Source of the DNA: Actinobacteria bacterium OV320
Lineage (GTDB): Bacteria > Actinomycetota > Actinomycetes > Streptomycetales > Streptomycetaceae
Reading direction: 5' to 3'
Assembly: GCA_001298545.1 (NCBI GenBank)
Contig: LJCX01000030.1
Span: forward strand, 124,001-188,000
Length of the DNA: 64,000 nt
Each line of letters starts with the position of its first letter. Position 1 is the first letter of the stretch. The notes beneath the pieces were generated by a model, which saw nothing but the letters and a program-made list of their open reading frames with translations, did no database searches and was not told where the DNA came from. Positions 37,241 through 46,200 of this stretch are shown one piece after another. Both the position numbers and the translations under genes were made by a program.

Positions 37241-38148
37241 TGAGTAAGCAGATCGATAGCGACAGGGCAGCGGAACTTTACTCCGCTGCTCTTCGCGACA
37301 TCAGCGCCAACACTATCGGTCAGGCTCTCAGGTACTTTCACTCAGTCCCTCCTTCGGCACTACTCAAGGACCCTGACAAGTACTTCGATGAGTGGTTTGA
37401 GATTGTCGATGAAGCCAGGCAGCGAGCTTGGAACATCGGGCAGGCTTACTACCGCCTCGATACGGCTATCTGGACCGGCACTACGCCGGACGACGGCACA
37501 GGTGAATTGCTCACCTTGAAGCAACTCTGGATCTACTTCCTGAAGCGAATTGGTACTAAGAAGTTTCGTAGTTCACTTCCTAACTCTGAGATCAGTCTGA
37601 CTGACTCAGTGTGGGACGACTACGACCTTGACTACTCTCGACGTAATGCGGCGTCTACCTACTACACAAGAGCCGCTTATCGCTTGAAGAAGTTCGAGGA
37701 TGCCAGTCGACTGAAGGAGTTCGTAGACAAGGACGACTACCTCAAGCAGCTCGACAAGGTCATGCAAACCGTCACCACGGACATGGCCCGTGAGTCACAG
37801 AGGCTCGCCCACAACGGTGGTCGGGATGCAGTCCTTCAGGGGGCTCAGAACACCAAGGCCAAACGAGTCGGGTATCTGCGAGTTCCGCGAGGTCTTTATA
37901 CCTGCGGGTTCTGCATCATGCTCGCTTCACGTGGGGCCATCTACAACACCAAGGCTTCGGCCGGACTCAAGGGTGTTGGTCGTGAATACCACGCTGGGTG
38001 TGACTGTGAAGTCCGAGCCATCTACGAGGGGCAGACACTTCCTGCGGTGAACAAGCAGGCCGAAGACGCCTGGAAGGACTTCACTCGAACCAAGGGTGGA
38101 GGAGCCTCCGACTTCAATAAGTGGTGGGCCGAAAAGACTAATGAGTAA
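37240..38148 (+). CDS. MuF-like capsid maturation / head morphogenesis protein
   Basis: 302 aa. The C-terminal part has the MuF-type zinc signature TCGFCIMLASRGAIY, then HAGCDCEVRAIYEGQ (two C-x-x-C-like pairs with His). It follows the portal and precedes the scaffold, the standard position. Role: minor head protein; in some phages it carries effector domains, none seen here. Confidence 0.85.
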   Translation: MSKQIDSDRAAELYSAALRDISANTIGQALRYFHSVPPSALLKDPDKYFDEWFEIVDEARQRAWNIGQAYYRLDTAIWTGTTPDDGTGELLTLKQLWIYFLKRIGTKKFRSSLPNSEISLTDSVWDDYDLDYSRRNAASTYYTRAAYRLKKFEDASRLKEFVDKDDYLKQLDKVMQTVTTDMARESQRLAHNGGRDAVLQGAQNTKAKRVGYLRVPRGLYTCGFCIMLASRGAIYNTKASAGLKGVGREYHAGCDCEVRAIYEGQTLPAVNKQAEDAWKDFTRTKGGGASDFNKWWAEKTNE

Positions 38149-38159
38149 GAGGGAGAGAG

Positions 38160-38798
38160 ATGCCTGAAGAGAACGTAGAGGTTGAAGTCGAGATGGTCGA
38201 GCCTGAAGAGGGCGTCATGGTCGACGTCCCCGACGAGAACGAGGGCCAGGAGCCCGAGGCCGAGACCGAGGTTGAACCTGAGGTCGAGGAAGAGCCCGTC
38301 GAGGAGGCCCCTAAGAAGGTCAAGCGGCCCGTGCGTACGCCCAAGGTCAAGGCCCCCGTCGAGGAGCCCGCCGAGGAGGCCCAGGACGAGCCTGAGGCCG
38401 TCGAGGAGGAGTCCGAAGAGGAAGAGGCGGAGGAAGAGACAGTTGCCGACCTGGCGGCCGTCCTCGCCCGCCTGGAGGCCATCGAGGCCCTCCTCACTGC
38501 GGAACCTGGCGAGACCGAGCCGGTTGTTGACGAGGAGGCGGTTTCCCGCGCCGAGGCAGCCGAGCTGAAGCTACTGGCCTTCAAGGTCGGTACGCGACAT
38601 GGACTCTCCGAAACGCTCATCGAGCGTCTTCGGGGTGAGGACGAGGAGTCCCTTACTGAGGACGCCGTGAAGCTCTCCGGTGAAACCGGATCGGGTGGCG
38701 GTGGCCTTGGAAAGGGCGGACTCGATCCTGATGAGGATGTGTTCGACCCGAAGAAGTTCATCAAGAACCTTCGGAAGCAGAACAACGGCGGCCTCTAA
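38160..38798 (+). CDS. Scaffolding protein
   Basis: 212 aa, extremely acidic (runs of E-E-E interrupted by V and P) with a basic patch KKVKRPVRTPKVKAP and a C-terminal helix plus Gly-rich tail ending KKFIKNLRKQNNGGL. Location just before the capsid gene, charge and low complexity fit a scaffold. No protease is visible, so it would be released intact or cut by a host enzyme. Confidence 0.85.
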   Translation: MPEENVEVEVEMVEPEEGVMVDVPDENEGQEPEAETEVEPEVEEEPVEEAPKKVKRPVRTPKVKAPVEEPAEEAQDEPEAVEEESEEEEAEEETVADLAAVLARLEAIEALLTAEPGETEPVVDEEAVSRAEAAELKLLAFKVGTRHGLSETLIERLRGEDEESLTEDAVKLSGETGSGGGGLGKGGLDPDEDVFDPKKFIKNLRKQNNGGL

Positions 38799-38813
38799 GC
38801 CCCATTCCTAACC

Positions 38814-38835
38814 AAGCCCCTTAACGGGGCTTTTT
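38814..38835 (+). terminator. Terminator between scaffold and capsid
   Basis: AAGCCCC/GGGGCTT with TTTTT. It may lower or separate scaffold and capsid transcript levels, so the capsid gene may have its own RNA supply. Confidence 0.8.
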
Positions 38836-38865
38836 CTATGCCCACTTCCTTTAGGAGGAATCAGT

Positions 38866-39843
38866 ATGGCTAACACTATCTACAATGGTGAGAAGGTCGC
38901 GGCTGCGGCCCTTGCCAACATTGAGGCGTCTGTCGTTCTCGCTGCAACGGTTCAGAAGACCTCCGGTGCTGAGTTCGTCGGTGCTGCTGGCCACACGGTC
39001 AACATTCGTCGGCCGTCGATGCTCACCGGCTTCGAGGAGAACATTGACTGGACTGCCGGTCAGCGTCTTGCCGGTGGCGTCATCAAGACCGAGTCTCTGA
39101 ACGAGCAGGTTCTTCCGGTCGTCCTGGACACCCACGCCTACTCGGCGGTTGACCTGTCCGACGCCGAACTGTCCCTCTCGCTGACCAGCTACCTGTCCCA
39201 GGTCATCGTCCCGCAGACTGACGCGCTCGTGAACCGCCTTGAGCGCAAGGTTGCTGCGGCCCTCGCCTCGCTCCCGGACGACTCGCGAGGTGCGGTTGAC
39301 ATCTCGGCCGCCGTCGCGGCGGGGGACTACGTCAAGGCAGCCCAGCTCATCCGATTCCGGATCAGCTTCCTGGCCTCCGACCTGACCGCGAAGAACATTC
39401 CGGTCGGCGGTCGCTTCCTGGTCCTGGGTTCCCAGATCGCCGGGTTCCTGATGAACGACCCGAACCTGACCCAGGTCGCCAACGCCGGTACCGACTCGGC
39501 TCTCCGTGAGGCCGTGATCGGCAAGCTGTACGGCTTCACGCTGGTCCAGGACAACCGTGTCGACCCGCTCTCGATGTACGCCTACCACCCGTCGGTGATC
39601 CAGCTCGTGACTCACGCGCCGGTCGTCCCCGAGTCCGCCAAGGGTTCCAGCCAGTCTTCGGACGGCTACGCGATCCGTGCCATCAAGGACTACAACTCGT
39701 CCACGGCGTCCGAGCGTTCGTTCCTCTCGGCCTACGTCGGTGCCACTCTCGTGACCGACCGAGTTCGGAACGCCGATGGCTCGGTCAACCCGACCCCGTC
39801 CGTCATCCGTGGCCTCAAGGTGGCTATCGACGTCACCCCTTGA
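38866..39843 (+). CDS. Major capsid protein
   Basis: 325 aa, ATG after TAGGAGG. HK97-fold by position and pattern. P22-coat-like features: an N-terminal helix (VAAAALANIEASVVLAATVQ), GHTVNIRRP, VDLSDAELSLSLTSYLSQVI (the usual D-x-S-D motif) and NRLERKVAAALASL. Codon use is the most GC3-rich of the arm, as expected for high expression. Stop overlaps the next start (TGATG). Confidence 0.93.
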   Translation: MANTIYNGEKVAAAALANIEASVVLAATVQKTSGAEFVGAAGHTVNIRRPSMLTGFEENIDWTAGQRLAGGVIKTESLNEQVLPVVLDTHAYSAVDLSDAELSLSLTSYLSQVIVPQTDALVNRLERKVAAALASLPDDSRGAVDISAAVAAGDYVKAAQLIRFRISFLASDLTAKNIPVGGRFLVLGSQIAGFLMNDPNLTQVANAGTDSALREAVIGKLYGFTLVQDNRVDPLSMYAYHPSVIQLVTHAPVVPESAKGSSQSSDGYAIRAIKDYNSSTASERSFLSAYVGATLVTDRVRNADGSVNPTPSVIRGLKVAIDVTP

Positions 39844-39998
39844 TGACCCTCTCTTCCCCGATCCTCGGTGATCTGACCACGATGAGTGCTCCGATTGCCG
39901 AGGAAGGAAGCGGAGGGGTTACACCTGCTCCCAAGACTGTACGTAAGCGTGCTCCTCGGAAGCGGACGACCAAGAAGGATGACACCAAGGAGGAGTAA
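39843..39998 (+). CDS. Small protein after the capsid gene
   Basis: 51 aa. ATG overlaps the capsid stop. First half hydrophobic-polar (MTLSSPILGDLTTMSAPIAE), second half very basic (VRKRAPRKRTTKKDD). Perhaps a head decoration or DNA-contacting protein. Its end contains the AAGGAGG site of the next gene. Confidence 0.6.
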   Translation: MTLSSPILGDLTTMSAPIAEEGSGGVTPAPKTVRKRAPRKRTTKKDDTKEE

Positions 39999-40508
39999 TT
40001 GATTTGCGACCCGATCGGCACTGTTGCCGAGCTTGAGGCGCGAGTCGGACGATCCTTTGTTACGGACGAAGAAAAGGGCATGGCGGTGGCAGCTCTTGAA
40101 GATGCTGCCGCCATTGCCCGTGTCTACGGCAATCCCTACTGGGGCTGCTACGCGGTCAGCACGATGTCTACTGCTGAACCTCTGGTGGTCAACGGGGTTG
40201 CCGTCCGTTCTACAGGAATGAACGTTCCTGCTGGAGTCAAGGCCGTAGTACTCGCAATGGCCGCTAGAGCCATCCGCAACCCGGACGGTTTCGTTTCTGA
40301 GACTGCCGGTGAATACACCTACCGGTACAGCGAGAACACGGCCAATGGCATCTCCCCTTCACAGGGTGAGATCACCATGCTTGAGAAGCTGGCACAGAAG
40401 GACAAGATCCGCACTGTTGCATTCGAGCGGGCTATCAAGGTTGCTCGCAGTCGCGAGTACCCGTACGAGGAGAATGGCAATGTCGTCTGGGATGAGAGTT
40501 CCGGATGA
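39999..40508 (+). CDS. Head-to-tail connector (adaptor)
   Basis: 169 aa, TTG start abutting the preceding TAA. VAELEARVGRSFVTDEEKGMAV and the helical bundle beyond it match gp6/gp15-type adaptors that bind the portal. Position after the capsid is standard. Confidence 0.82.
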   Translation: MICDPIGTVAELEARVGRSFVTDEEKGMAVAALEDAAAIARVYGNPYWGCYAVSTMSTAEPLVVNGVAVRSTGMNVPAGVKAVVLAMAARAIRNPDGFVSETAGEYTYRYSENTANGISPSQGEITMLEKLAQKDKIRTVAFERAIKVARSREYPYEENGNVVWDESSG

Positions 40509-40831
40509 GTATTTGGAATCGTGCTCCTGTTGAAGCAGTCCTCTATGAGAGGGCTGAAGTCGATGATGGCTATGGCGGAACCGTTCCTGGTCTCGGCCCT
40601 GGCCATCCTCTCAAGGTTTTCGCACAGCAGATCTCAGACGGAACGGGGTCCGATGACAACTGGGCCGCCCCCGTCATGATGAAGATCTACTCAAAGACCA
40701 ATCCTTGTGACCGATGGTCCGAGGTTCATATGGATGGCGATGTCTGGACGGTTGTTCAGCAGCCTAAGTGGCGTCGGAACTCTCCGAGAACCACCCACTA
40801 CGTTGCCACGATCGAAAAGAGGGGTGGCTGA
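40505..40831 (+). CDS. Head closure (stopper) protein
   Basis: 108 aa, ATGA overlap with the adaptor gene. All-beta composition (EAVLYERAEVDDGYGGTVPG; WSEVHMDGDVWTVVQQP), as in the stopper family that seals the filled head. Confidence 0.78.
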   Translation: MSIWNRAPVEAVLYERAEVDDGYGGTVPGLGPGHPLKVFAQQISDGTGSDDNWAAPVMMKIYSKTNPCDRWSEVHMDGDVWTVVQQPKWRRNSPRTTHYVATIEKRGG

Positions 40832-41136
40832 TGAAGCTCGTTCTCTTCGACTACCAGTGCAGAACCGTCCCCGCCAAGGCCATAGAGACTGATGAAGCTC
40901 TCCGCAAGGAGGCATTCAAGCGGGCCCACAACACTAAGACGGCTGCTGCCGAGTTCTCCAACACCGGACACTTCCGAGGGTCTGTTCACGTGAAGAAGCA
41001 CGAGAAGGGCTACTCGGTTGACATTGACGACGAGGCCGCCCTTTCGATCATTTTCGGTCACGAATACGACGGCTGGGCCGAAGGTCACGCACCGTTCGAG
41101 GGCCACCCCGAAATCATCGCAGCACTACTCGCCTAG
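40831..41136 (+). CDS. Neck/tail component (HK97 gp10-like position)
   Basis: 101 aa, start overlapping the previous stop (TGATG). Helix then strands (FRGSVHVKKHEKGYSVDIDD), typical of the small protein between stopper and tail terminator. Function by position only. Confidence 0.72.
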   Translation: MKLVLFDYQCRTVPAKAIETDEALRKEAFKRAHNTKTAAAEFSNTGHFRGSVHVKKHEKGYSVDIDDEAALSIIFGHEYDGWAEGHAPFEGHPEIIAALLA

Positions 41137-41144
41137 GAGATGCC

Positions 41145-41582
41145 TTGAAGGATTCGTATCTACTTACAGACTCGGAAGCGATCGCTCTTGAGGCACTACG
41201 CGAATACGTCCCTCTCTTCAACGACACCGAGATTAAGTATGTCGTCAAGATGCCGGACGAGTGGCTTCACCTGCTGCCGATTGTGATGGTCAGGCGAACG
41301 GCTGGTACTTCCGAGGACCCCAGCTACCTGGACCAAGCAGTCTTCACCGTGCACTGCTTTGCGTCGACTCGCCGAGATGCTTCGCTTCTCAGCCGACTGG
41401 TTCGTAAGGGACTGGTCGATGCTTCCAAGGCCCCCTTCGTCTCCACGATCGAGGGCGGATCGATGTTCCGTTTCAGGGAGATCGGCGGTCCTTTCTACTC
41501 AGCCGGTAATGACAACGTCCATCACCCTGACGTATTCCGCTTCGTTGCCTCTTACCAACTCATGTTCCGCCCAGTCGTCTGA
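41145..41582 (+). CDS. Tail terminator protein
   Basis: 145 aa, TTG start after AGGAG. Alternating strands and helices (LLPIVMVRRTAGTSEDPSYL; FRFREIGGPFYSAGNDNVHH), ending RFVASYQLMFR, the usual final strand of tail terminators. Caps the tail tube and joins it to the head. Confidence 0.82.
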   Translation: MKDSYLLTDSEAIALEALREYVPLFNDTEIKYVVKMPDEWLHLLPIVMVRRTAGTSEDPSYLDQAVFTVHCFASTRRDASLLSRLVRKGLVDASKAPFVSTIEGGSMFRFREIGGPFYSAGNDNVHHPDVFRFVASYQLMFRPVV

Positions 41583-41597
41583 CTGGGTTCTTCTACG

Positions 41598-41616
41598 GGC
41601 CTCCGGGCCCTCTTTT
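41598..41616 (+). terminator. Terminator before the major tail gene
   Basis: GGGCC/GGCCC with a 4-base loop followed by CTCTTTTG. Confidence 0.6.
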
Positions 41617-41640
41617 GCTGTGCCCTAAAGGAGGACATCT

Positions 41641-42243
41641 ATGACTGCTCCCGTCAACTCCAGCTCGACTGAGGTCATTGCCCCGGCGACTGGCTTCATC
41701 TACGTCGCACCTGCCAACACCCCGGCCCCGACGTGGCCGTTCATTCCGAACCACGATGGTCCGGTTGAGACTGCCTGGAAGTCGATCGGCAATACGTCTC
41801 TCGACAACGGCGTTGAAATGACGATGGACGGTGATGACCCCGAGGTTCTGGGTTCGTGGCAGGACCCGGCTCTTATCACGACCAACCCGGCGAAGACCTA
41901 TAGCCTCACGATGAACCTTGAGGACATCACGATCGAGACCCTGAACCTCTACTACGGTGGTCAGGTTTCCTCTTCGGCCGATGTCTTTGTCATTCCGTCT
42001 ACGCCGACTCCGTCTGAGCGGGCCCTTTTCATTGCGGCCTCTGATGGTTCTCAGATGGTGGGCTTCCACTACCCGCGTGCGTCGATCATCGGTTCGGACT
42101 CCATCACTCTGGACCCGGCCGCGATCACCGAGGTTCCGGTTACCGCAACGATTCTGTCGGCCGGTTCCGGTGCTGGATTCACTGGCATGGGCCAGGTCTT
42201 CAAGAAGTGCGACGTTCCGACTGTCAACCCGACCCTGCCGTAA
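41641..42243 (+). CDS. Major tail protein
   Basis: 200 aa, ATG after AAAGGAGG. Ig/beta-sandwich-like tube protein: AWKSIGNTSLDNGVEMTMDG, then LTMNLEDITIETLNLYYGGQ and PVTATILSAGSGAG. Flanked by terminators on both sides, as for highly expressed tube proteins. Confidence 0.9.
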   Translation: MTAPVNSSSTEVIAPATGFIYVAPANTPAPTWPFIPNHDGPVETAWKSIGNTSLDNGVEMTMDGDDPEVLGSWQDPALITTNPAKTYSLTMNLEDITIETLNLYYGGQVSSSADVFVIPSTPTPSERALFIAASDGSQMVGFHYPRASIIGSDSITLDPAAITEVPVTATILSAGSGAGFTGMGQVFKKCDVPTVNPTLP

Positions 42244-42281
42244 GTGGACCCGACTAACTATCTAACTAAATAAGTAAGACC

Positions 42282-42325
42282 AGCCCCCTCTCTCGTTCTC
42301 CCTTTCCGGGAGAGGGGGCTTTTTT
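42282..42325 (+). terminator. Strong terminator after the major tail gene
   Basis: AGCCCCCTCTC/GAGAGGGGGCT with TTTTT. Preceded by the stop-rich element (CTAACTA)2-like at 42252-42275. Confidence 0.88.
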
Positions 42326-42367
42326 CATGTCTGAAAGGGAGATTAACGCGATGAAAGGGAGAGCGTT

Positions 42368-42697
42368 ATGACTAGCCTGAAGTTCACCGACCTTATTGCT
42401 GAGGCCGAGAAGTCCGACAAGAACGTTGAGATCGAGGCTGCGGATGGTTCCGTGGTCAAGCTCCGTGAGTTCTCCAACCTTCCCGGTGCCGACTTCAAGA
42501 CTGTTCTGAAGTACATCGATATCCTTCAGGACGAAAAGGTGAAGGAGACCTCGAAGATTGACGCGATGGACCTTTGCCTGATCGCCGCCTGCGACAAGAA
42601 GGACACCATGAAGGAAATGCTCGAACTCCTTCCGCTGTCCGGCCGCGAGGCCATCTTCAACGCTTGGATGGAGGCGGCTGAGGTCCCGGAATCCTAA
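42368..42697 (+). CDS. Tail assembly chaperone, upstream part (G-like)
   Basis: 109 aa, helical. SVVKLREFSNLPGADFKTVL and EMLELLPLSGREAIFNAWME are typical of actinophage chaperones. The next frame is open from just before the stop, so a fraction of ribosomes is expected to shift -1 and make a fusion with the 42709 ORF. Confidence 0.85.
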   Translation: MTSLKFTDLIAEAEKSDKNVEIEAADGSVVKLREFSNLPGADFKTVLKYIDILQDEKVKETSKIDAMDLCLIAACDKKDTMKEMLELLPLSGREAIFNAWMEAAEVPES

Positions 42698-42708
42698 TTC
42701 TCCGCAAG

Positions 42709-43197
42709 ATGCTTGATGACAATGGAGGGGAGATCACTGCTGACCTGATGAGGTTCTACGGAGTCGATATCCGAGACCTCTTCACGGGCGGCATGTCTCC
42801 CCGCTTTTGTCTCGCTCTCGTGGAGAACCTTCCCATCGAGTCTGCTACCTACTCCAGTCACATTGCCGAAGGTGATCGTGGATCAAGAGGGTGGGACCGC
42901 AATACCTATGTGATGGCTGATCTGATCGACGCCATCAACATCCTTCACACGACTCTTGTCCGGGTGAACACCAACAACCCGAAGAAGGTTAAGGATCCGG
43001 ACCCGTACGAGCGTCCTGGAGCCAAGGAACGTACTCGCAAGGCCAAGACTTCCAATCCGTTCGCCAACGCTCTTTCTGCCAGTGAGTCTGTCGATATCGA
43101 CGCTGGTGGAGAGATCAAGTCTTTCTCCATATCCCCCGACATTCTCAAGCGCTCTCAGAAGAGCCAGTCGGAGGGCCAACCATTCACAGTTAATTAG
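42709..43197 (+). CDS. Tail assembly chaperone, downstream part (T-like), probably frameshift-expressed
   Basis: 162 codons from ATG 42709. The frame is open from 42682 and reads ILILRKMLDDNGGEITADLM. Such extensions normally begin before any start. No ribosome site precedes the ATG. Joining needs a -1 shift within 42682-42694, around GTC-CCG-GAA-TCC. No classical slippery heptamer is seen. Chaperones of this kind coat the tape measure during assembly. Confidence 0.8.
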   Translation: MLDDNGGEITADLMRFYGVDIRDLFTGGMSPRFCLALVENLPIESATYSSHIAEGDRGSRGWDRNTYVMADLIDAINILHTTLVRVNTNNPKKVKDPDPYERPGAKERTRKAKTSNPFANALSASESVDIDAGGEIKSFSISPDILKRSQKSQSEGQPFTVN

Positions 43198-43207
43198 GAG
43201 GTGAGAT

Positions 43208-46200
43208 ATGGCTAACGGACCCGGTGGAACCGAAGTCGGTCGAGTCTATATTCGAGTACTGCCCGACACGTCAGAGTTCAAGGCCAAGCTGAAGGCTGCC
43301 CTCAAGGGCGTGAATGAAGAGGTCGAAGTTGACGTCGTCGCCAACACGGCTAAGGCTGAAGCCCGTATTAAGGCCTTGGGCAAGAGAGCTAAGGTCACTG
43401 TAATCGCTGATGCTGACACGAAGATGGCTCAGGCGAAGATTGAGAGGGTTGAACAAAGCCGTAAGATGCGACTCCTCGTAGACGCCAACATTAAGGATGC
43501 TTCAGCTCGGATCGATTCACTCGTTCGAGAGAAGCGTCAGGCAGTTCTTCGCGTAATGCTGGAACAGAACGAGGCAAAGGCTCAGCTTGCAGCACTCGAC
43601 CGAAAGCGCACAACCACGATCGAGGCCCATCTTAATGATGAGTCAATCGCCAAGGCCGAAGCTCGTATCAAGTCGCTCAACCGTAGACGCGAACTCGCTC
43701 TCACTCTCGACACGGCTCAGGTAACCAAGAGGTTCAACCGCCTCAAGGCTCAGATGAGGCACCTCACGGCCCAGCTCGACATTGAGACCGATCCTGCTGC
43801 CATCGCTCGTATCCGCGCCCAACTTGCTGAAGCATCCCGAGGATTCACCCTCATGGGCGACATCAAGATCAAGGGACGAGAGAAGGTTGCTGCTCAGCTC
43901 GAAGCACTGAGGAAGCGCTACGAGATTGTCATTGAGGCTCGATCCAATCGAGTTGATCAGACTCTTGCTGGTCTCGAATCTCGTATGGCCGCCCTGCGGG
44001 AACAGGCCAAGGTCACTGTCGACGTTAACTTCAACCGAGCTGAGATCGAGGCTCAGTGGGAGTCGGTTAAGGCCCAGCTTCAGGACCTTGAACTTCGGGT
44101 CTCGACTGAAATGGATGACAGCCGTGCATTCATGGAGTATGAGACTTTCAAGGCAAAGTTCGAGGATATCCGAGCTGAGATCATTCCCACTCTCAACACT
44201 CTTCACGCTAAGGCTGAGACCGAGGAACTTCGGGCCTGGATCAACAATAAGCGAGTCGAGTTCATCGCCTCGATCAACAGTCGGTTGGCTACTGCTCAGC
44301 TTGAGATGCTCAGCCGTGACTACAAGTTGGAACTCAATGCGGTCGTAAGGGATGCAGCAGCCAGGGTAACGATCGAGAATCTTGCTCGTGACCGTAATGC
44401 GTACTTCAAGGCCGTCCTTGACACCAAGAAGGCAATGGTTCAGTTCGCCACCCTCGACCATGACCGGATCGCTTCAGTGCATGTCCGGCTTGAGAATGCT
44501 CTCAAGGCTCAGGCCGAGCTGATCGCCCTGGGTAAGACTCGCACGGCTGAATACAGGGCTGAGGTGAAGAATGCCGGTAAGGCTGAAGCCGAACTGGAAT
44601 ACCTCACTCGGGACCGTACCGTTCACATCAAGCTCAAGAGGGACTGGAGGAGCAAGCTCTTCGCCGCGCTCTCTAAGGACCTTGAGACCACCGGACGGAA
44701 GACGAGGCTCCTTTCAAGGATCTTCACCAATCTCGGTGGGGCCGTCAGTAAGACTGCACAACTGATCAGCGGTGGTCTGGTTACCGCCGTTGGTAAGGCG
44801 ACTACGTTCTTCGGTGGTGCCGGGGAAGGGATAACCGAACTCGGACAGCAGATGGTCTCTTCGGCTACTAAGGGCCTGGGAGCCATGGTTGCCTCTGGTG
44901 CTCAGGCTGGCATCATCCTGGCCCTCCTGGTCGCAGTCGTGGGCGTCGCTATCGCCATGTTCGCCGGTCTGACGGCTGCAATCCTTGCGGTTGCTGCTGC
45001 CCTTCTCGGCATGGTCCTCGTGATTGCGATGCTGGCTACCGTCCTGATTGGTGCGGCTCTTGGTGCTGTGGCTCTGGCTGCACTGCCTATCGCATTCATT
45101 GCCGGTGCCGCTCTCATGCTGGCCAAGAGCAAGGAACTCAACAAGGAGTTCAACAAGCTCACGCAGACCTTCAAGGATGTAATGAAGAAGGCTGCTCGTC
45201 CCATGATTAAGGAGTTCCAGAAGGAGCTTCCTAAGCTGCGCAAGTGGCTTTGGGGTATGGAGGATGACTTCAGCGGAGCTTTCAAGGCTGCGTCTAAGCA
45301 CCTTGAGGACTTCAGGGTTGGCATCCAGAACTTCGTAGAGGGACTCCTTCCGGGCCTGACCAAGGGAATGAACTCGGAAGGGTTCGCCAAGTTCACTAAG
45401 GCGTTCTCCGGAGCGCTTGGGGACATTGGTAAGGCCATCGGGGACTCGTTCAATATTTTGGCTCAGAACGGTGACAAGTTCGCTGGTGTCATCAAGGAAA
45501 TTGGGCGAGGTCTGGGCGAAGTACTCCCGAGCCTATCTCGATTCCTGTCTTCTCTGGCCACTGGTGCTAAGTCAACAGGTCAGATCGCTGACGGCGTCGC
45601 CGGTATGTTTGATGAGCTTTCCGAGAGCTTCAATAAGGCACTGGCGTCAGACGGATGGAAGCAGGCTGTTTCCGGATTCTCCGACATGCTCACTGACTTC
45701 GGTGATGCCATTGGTGAGGGTTTCGAGACCGCAATGAAGTCTGGCGACAAGTTCCGGGACGCCTTCAAGGCTCTTGGTGACTTTATGCAGGGGATCTCTG
45801 AGCCTCTGGCCGAGTTCACTGGTTCGGCTGCGGGACAGTTCGCTGACGTCATGCCTTCTGTGACTAAGGGCATGCAGGAGATCATTCCTGCGATGCAGAA
45901 GTTCACCGAAGCGTTCGCTGCGTTCGCTCCTGATGTGGTCACCGAGGTCTCGGACGCTATTGCCGGTCTGTTCAAGTACCTCGCTCGTCCCGATGTAGCT
46001 AAGACGTGCAGGGACATCACGATAGCGTTCATGGAGTTCGCCAGGGAGGCTCTTGGTCCGGAAACGCTTGATGCGATCCTGGGTATCTCTGACGCGGTTA
46101 CTCAGGTACTGAAGATCATTGGTCCTCTGCTGCCTTACATCATCAAGCTGACTTCAGGGGCTGGTGCCTTCGAGTACATTGCCGACCTGATAAGGAAGCT

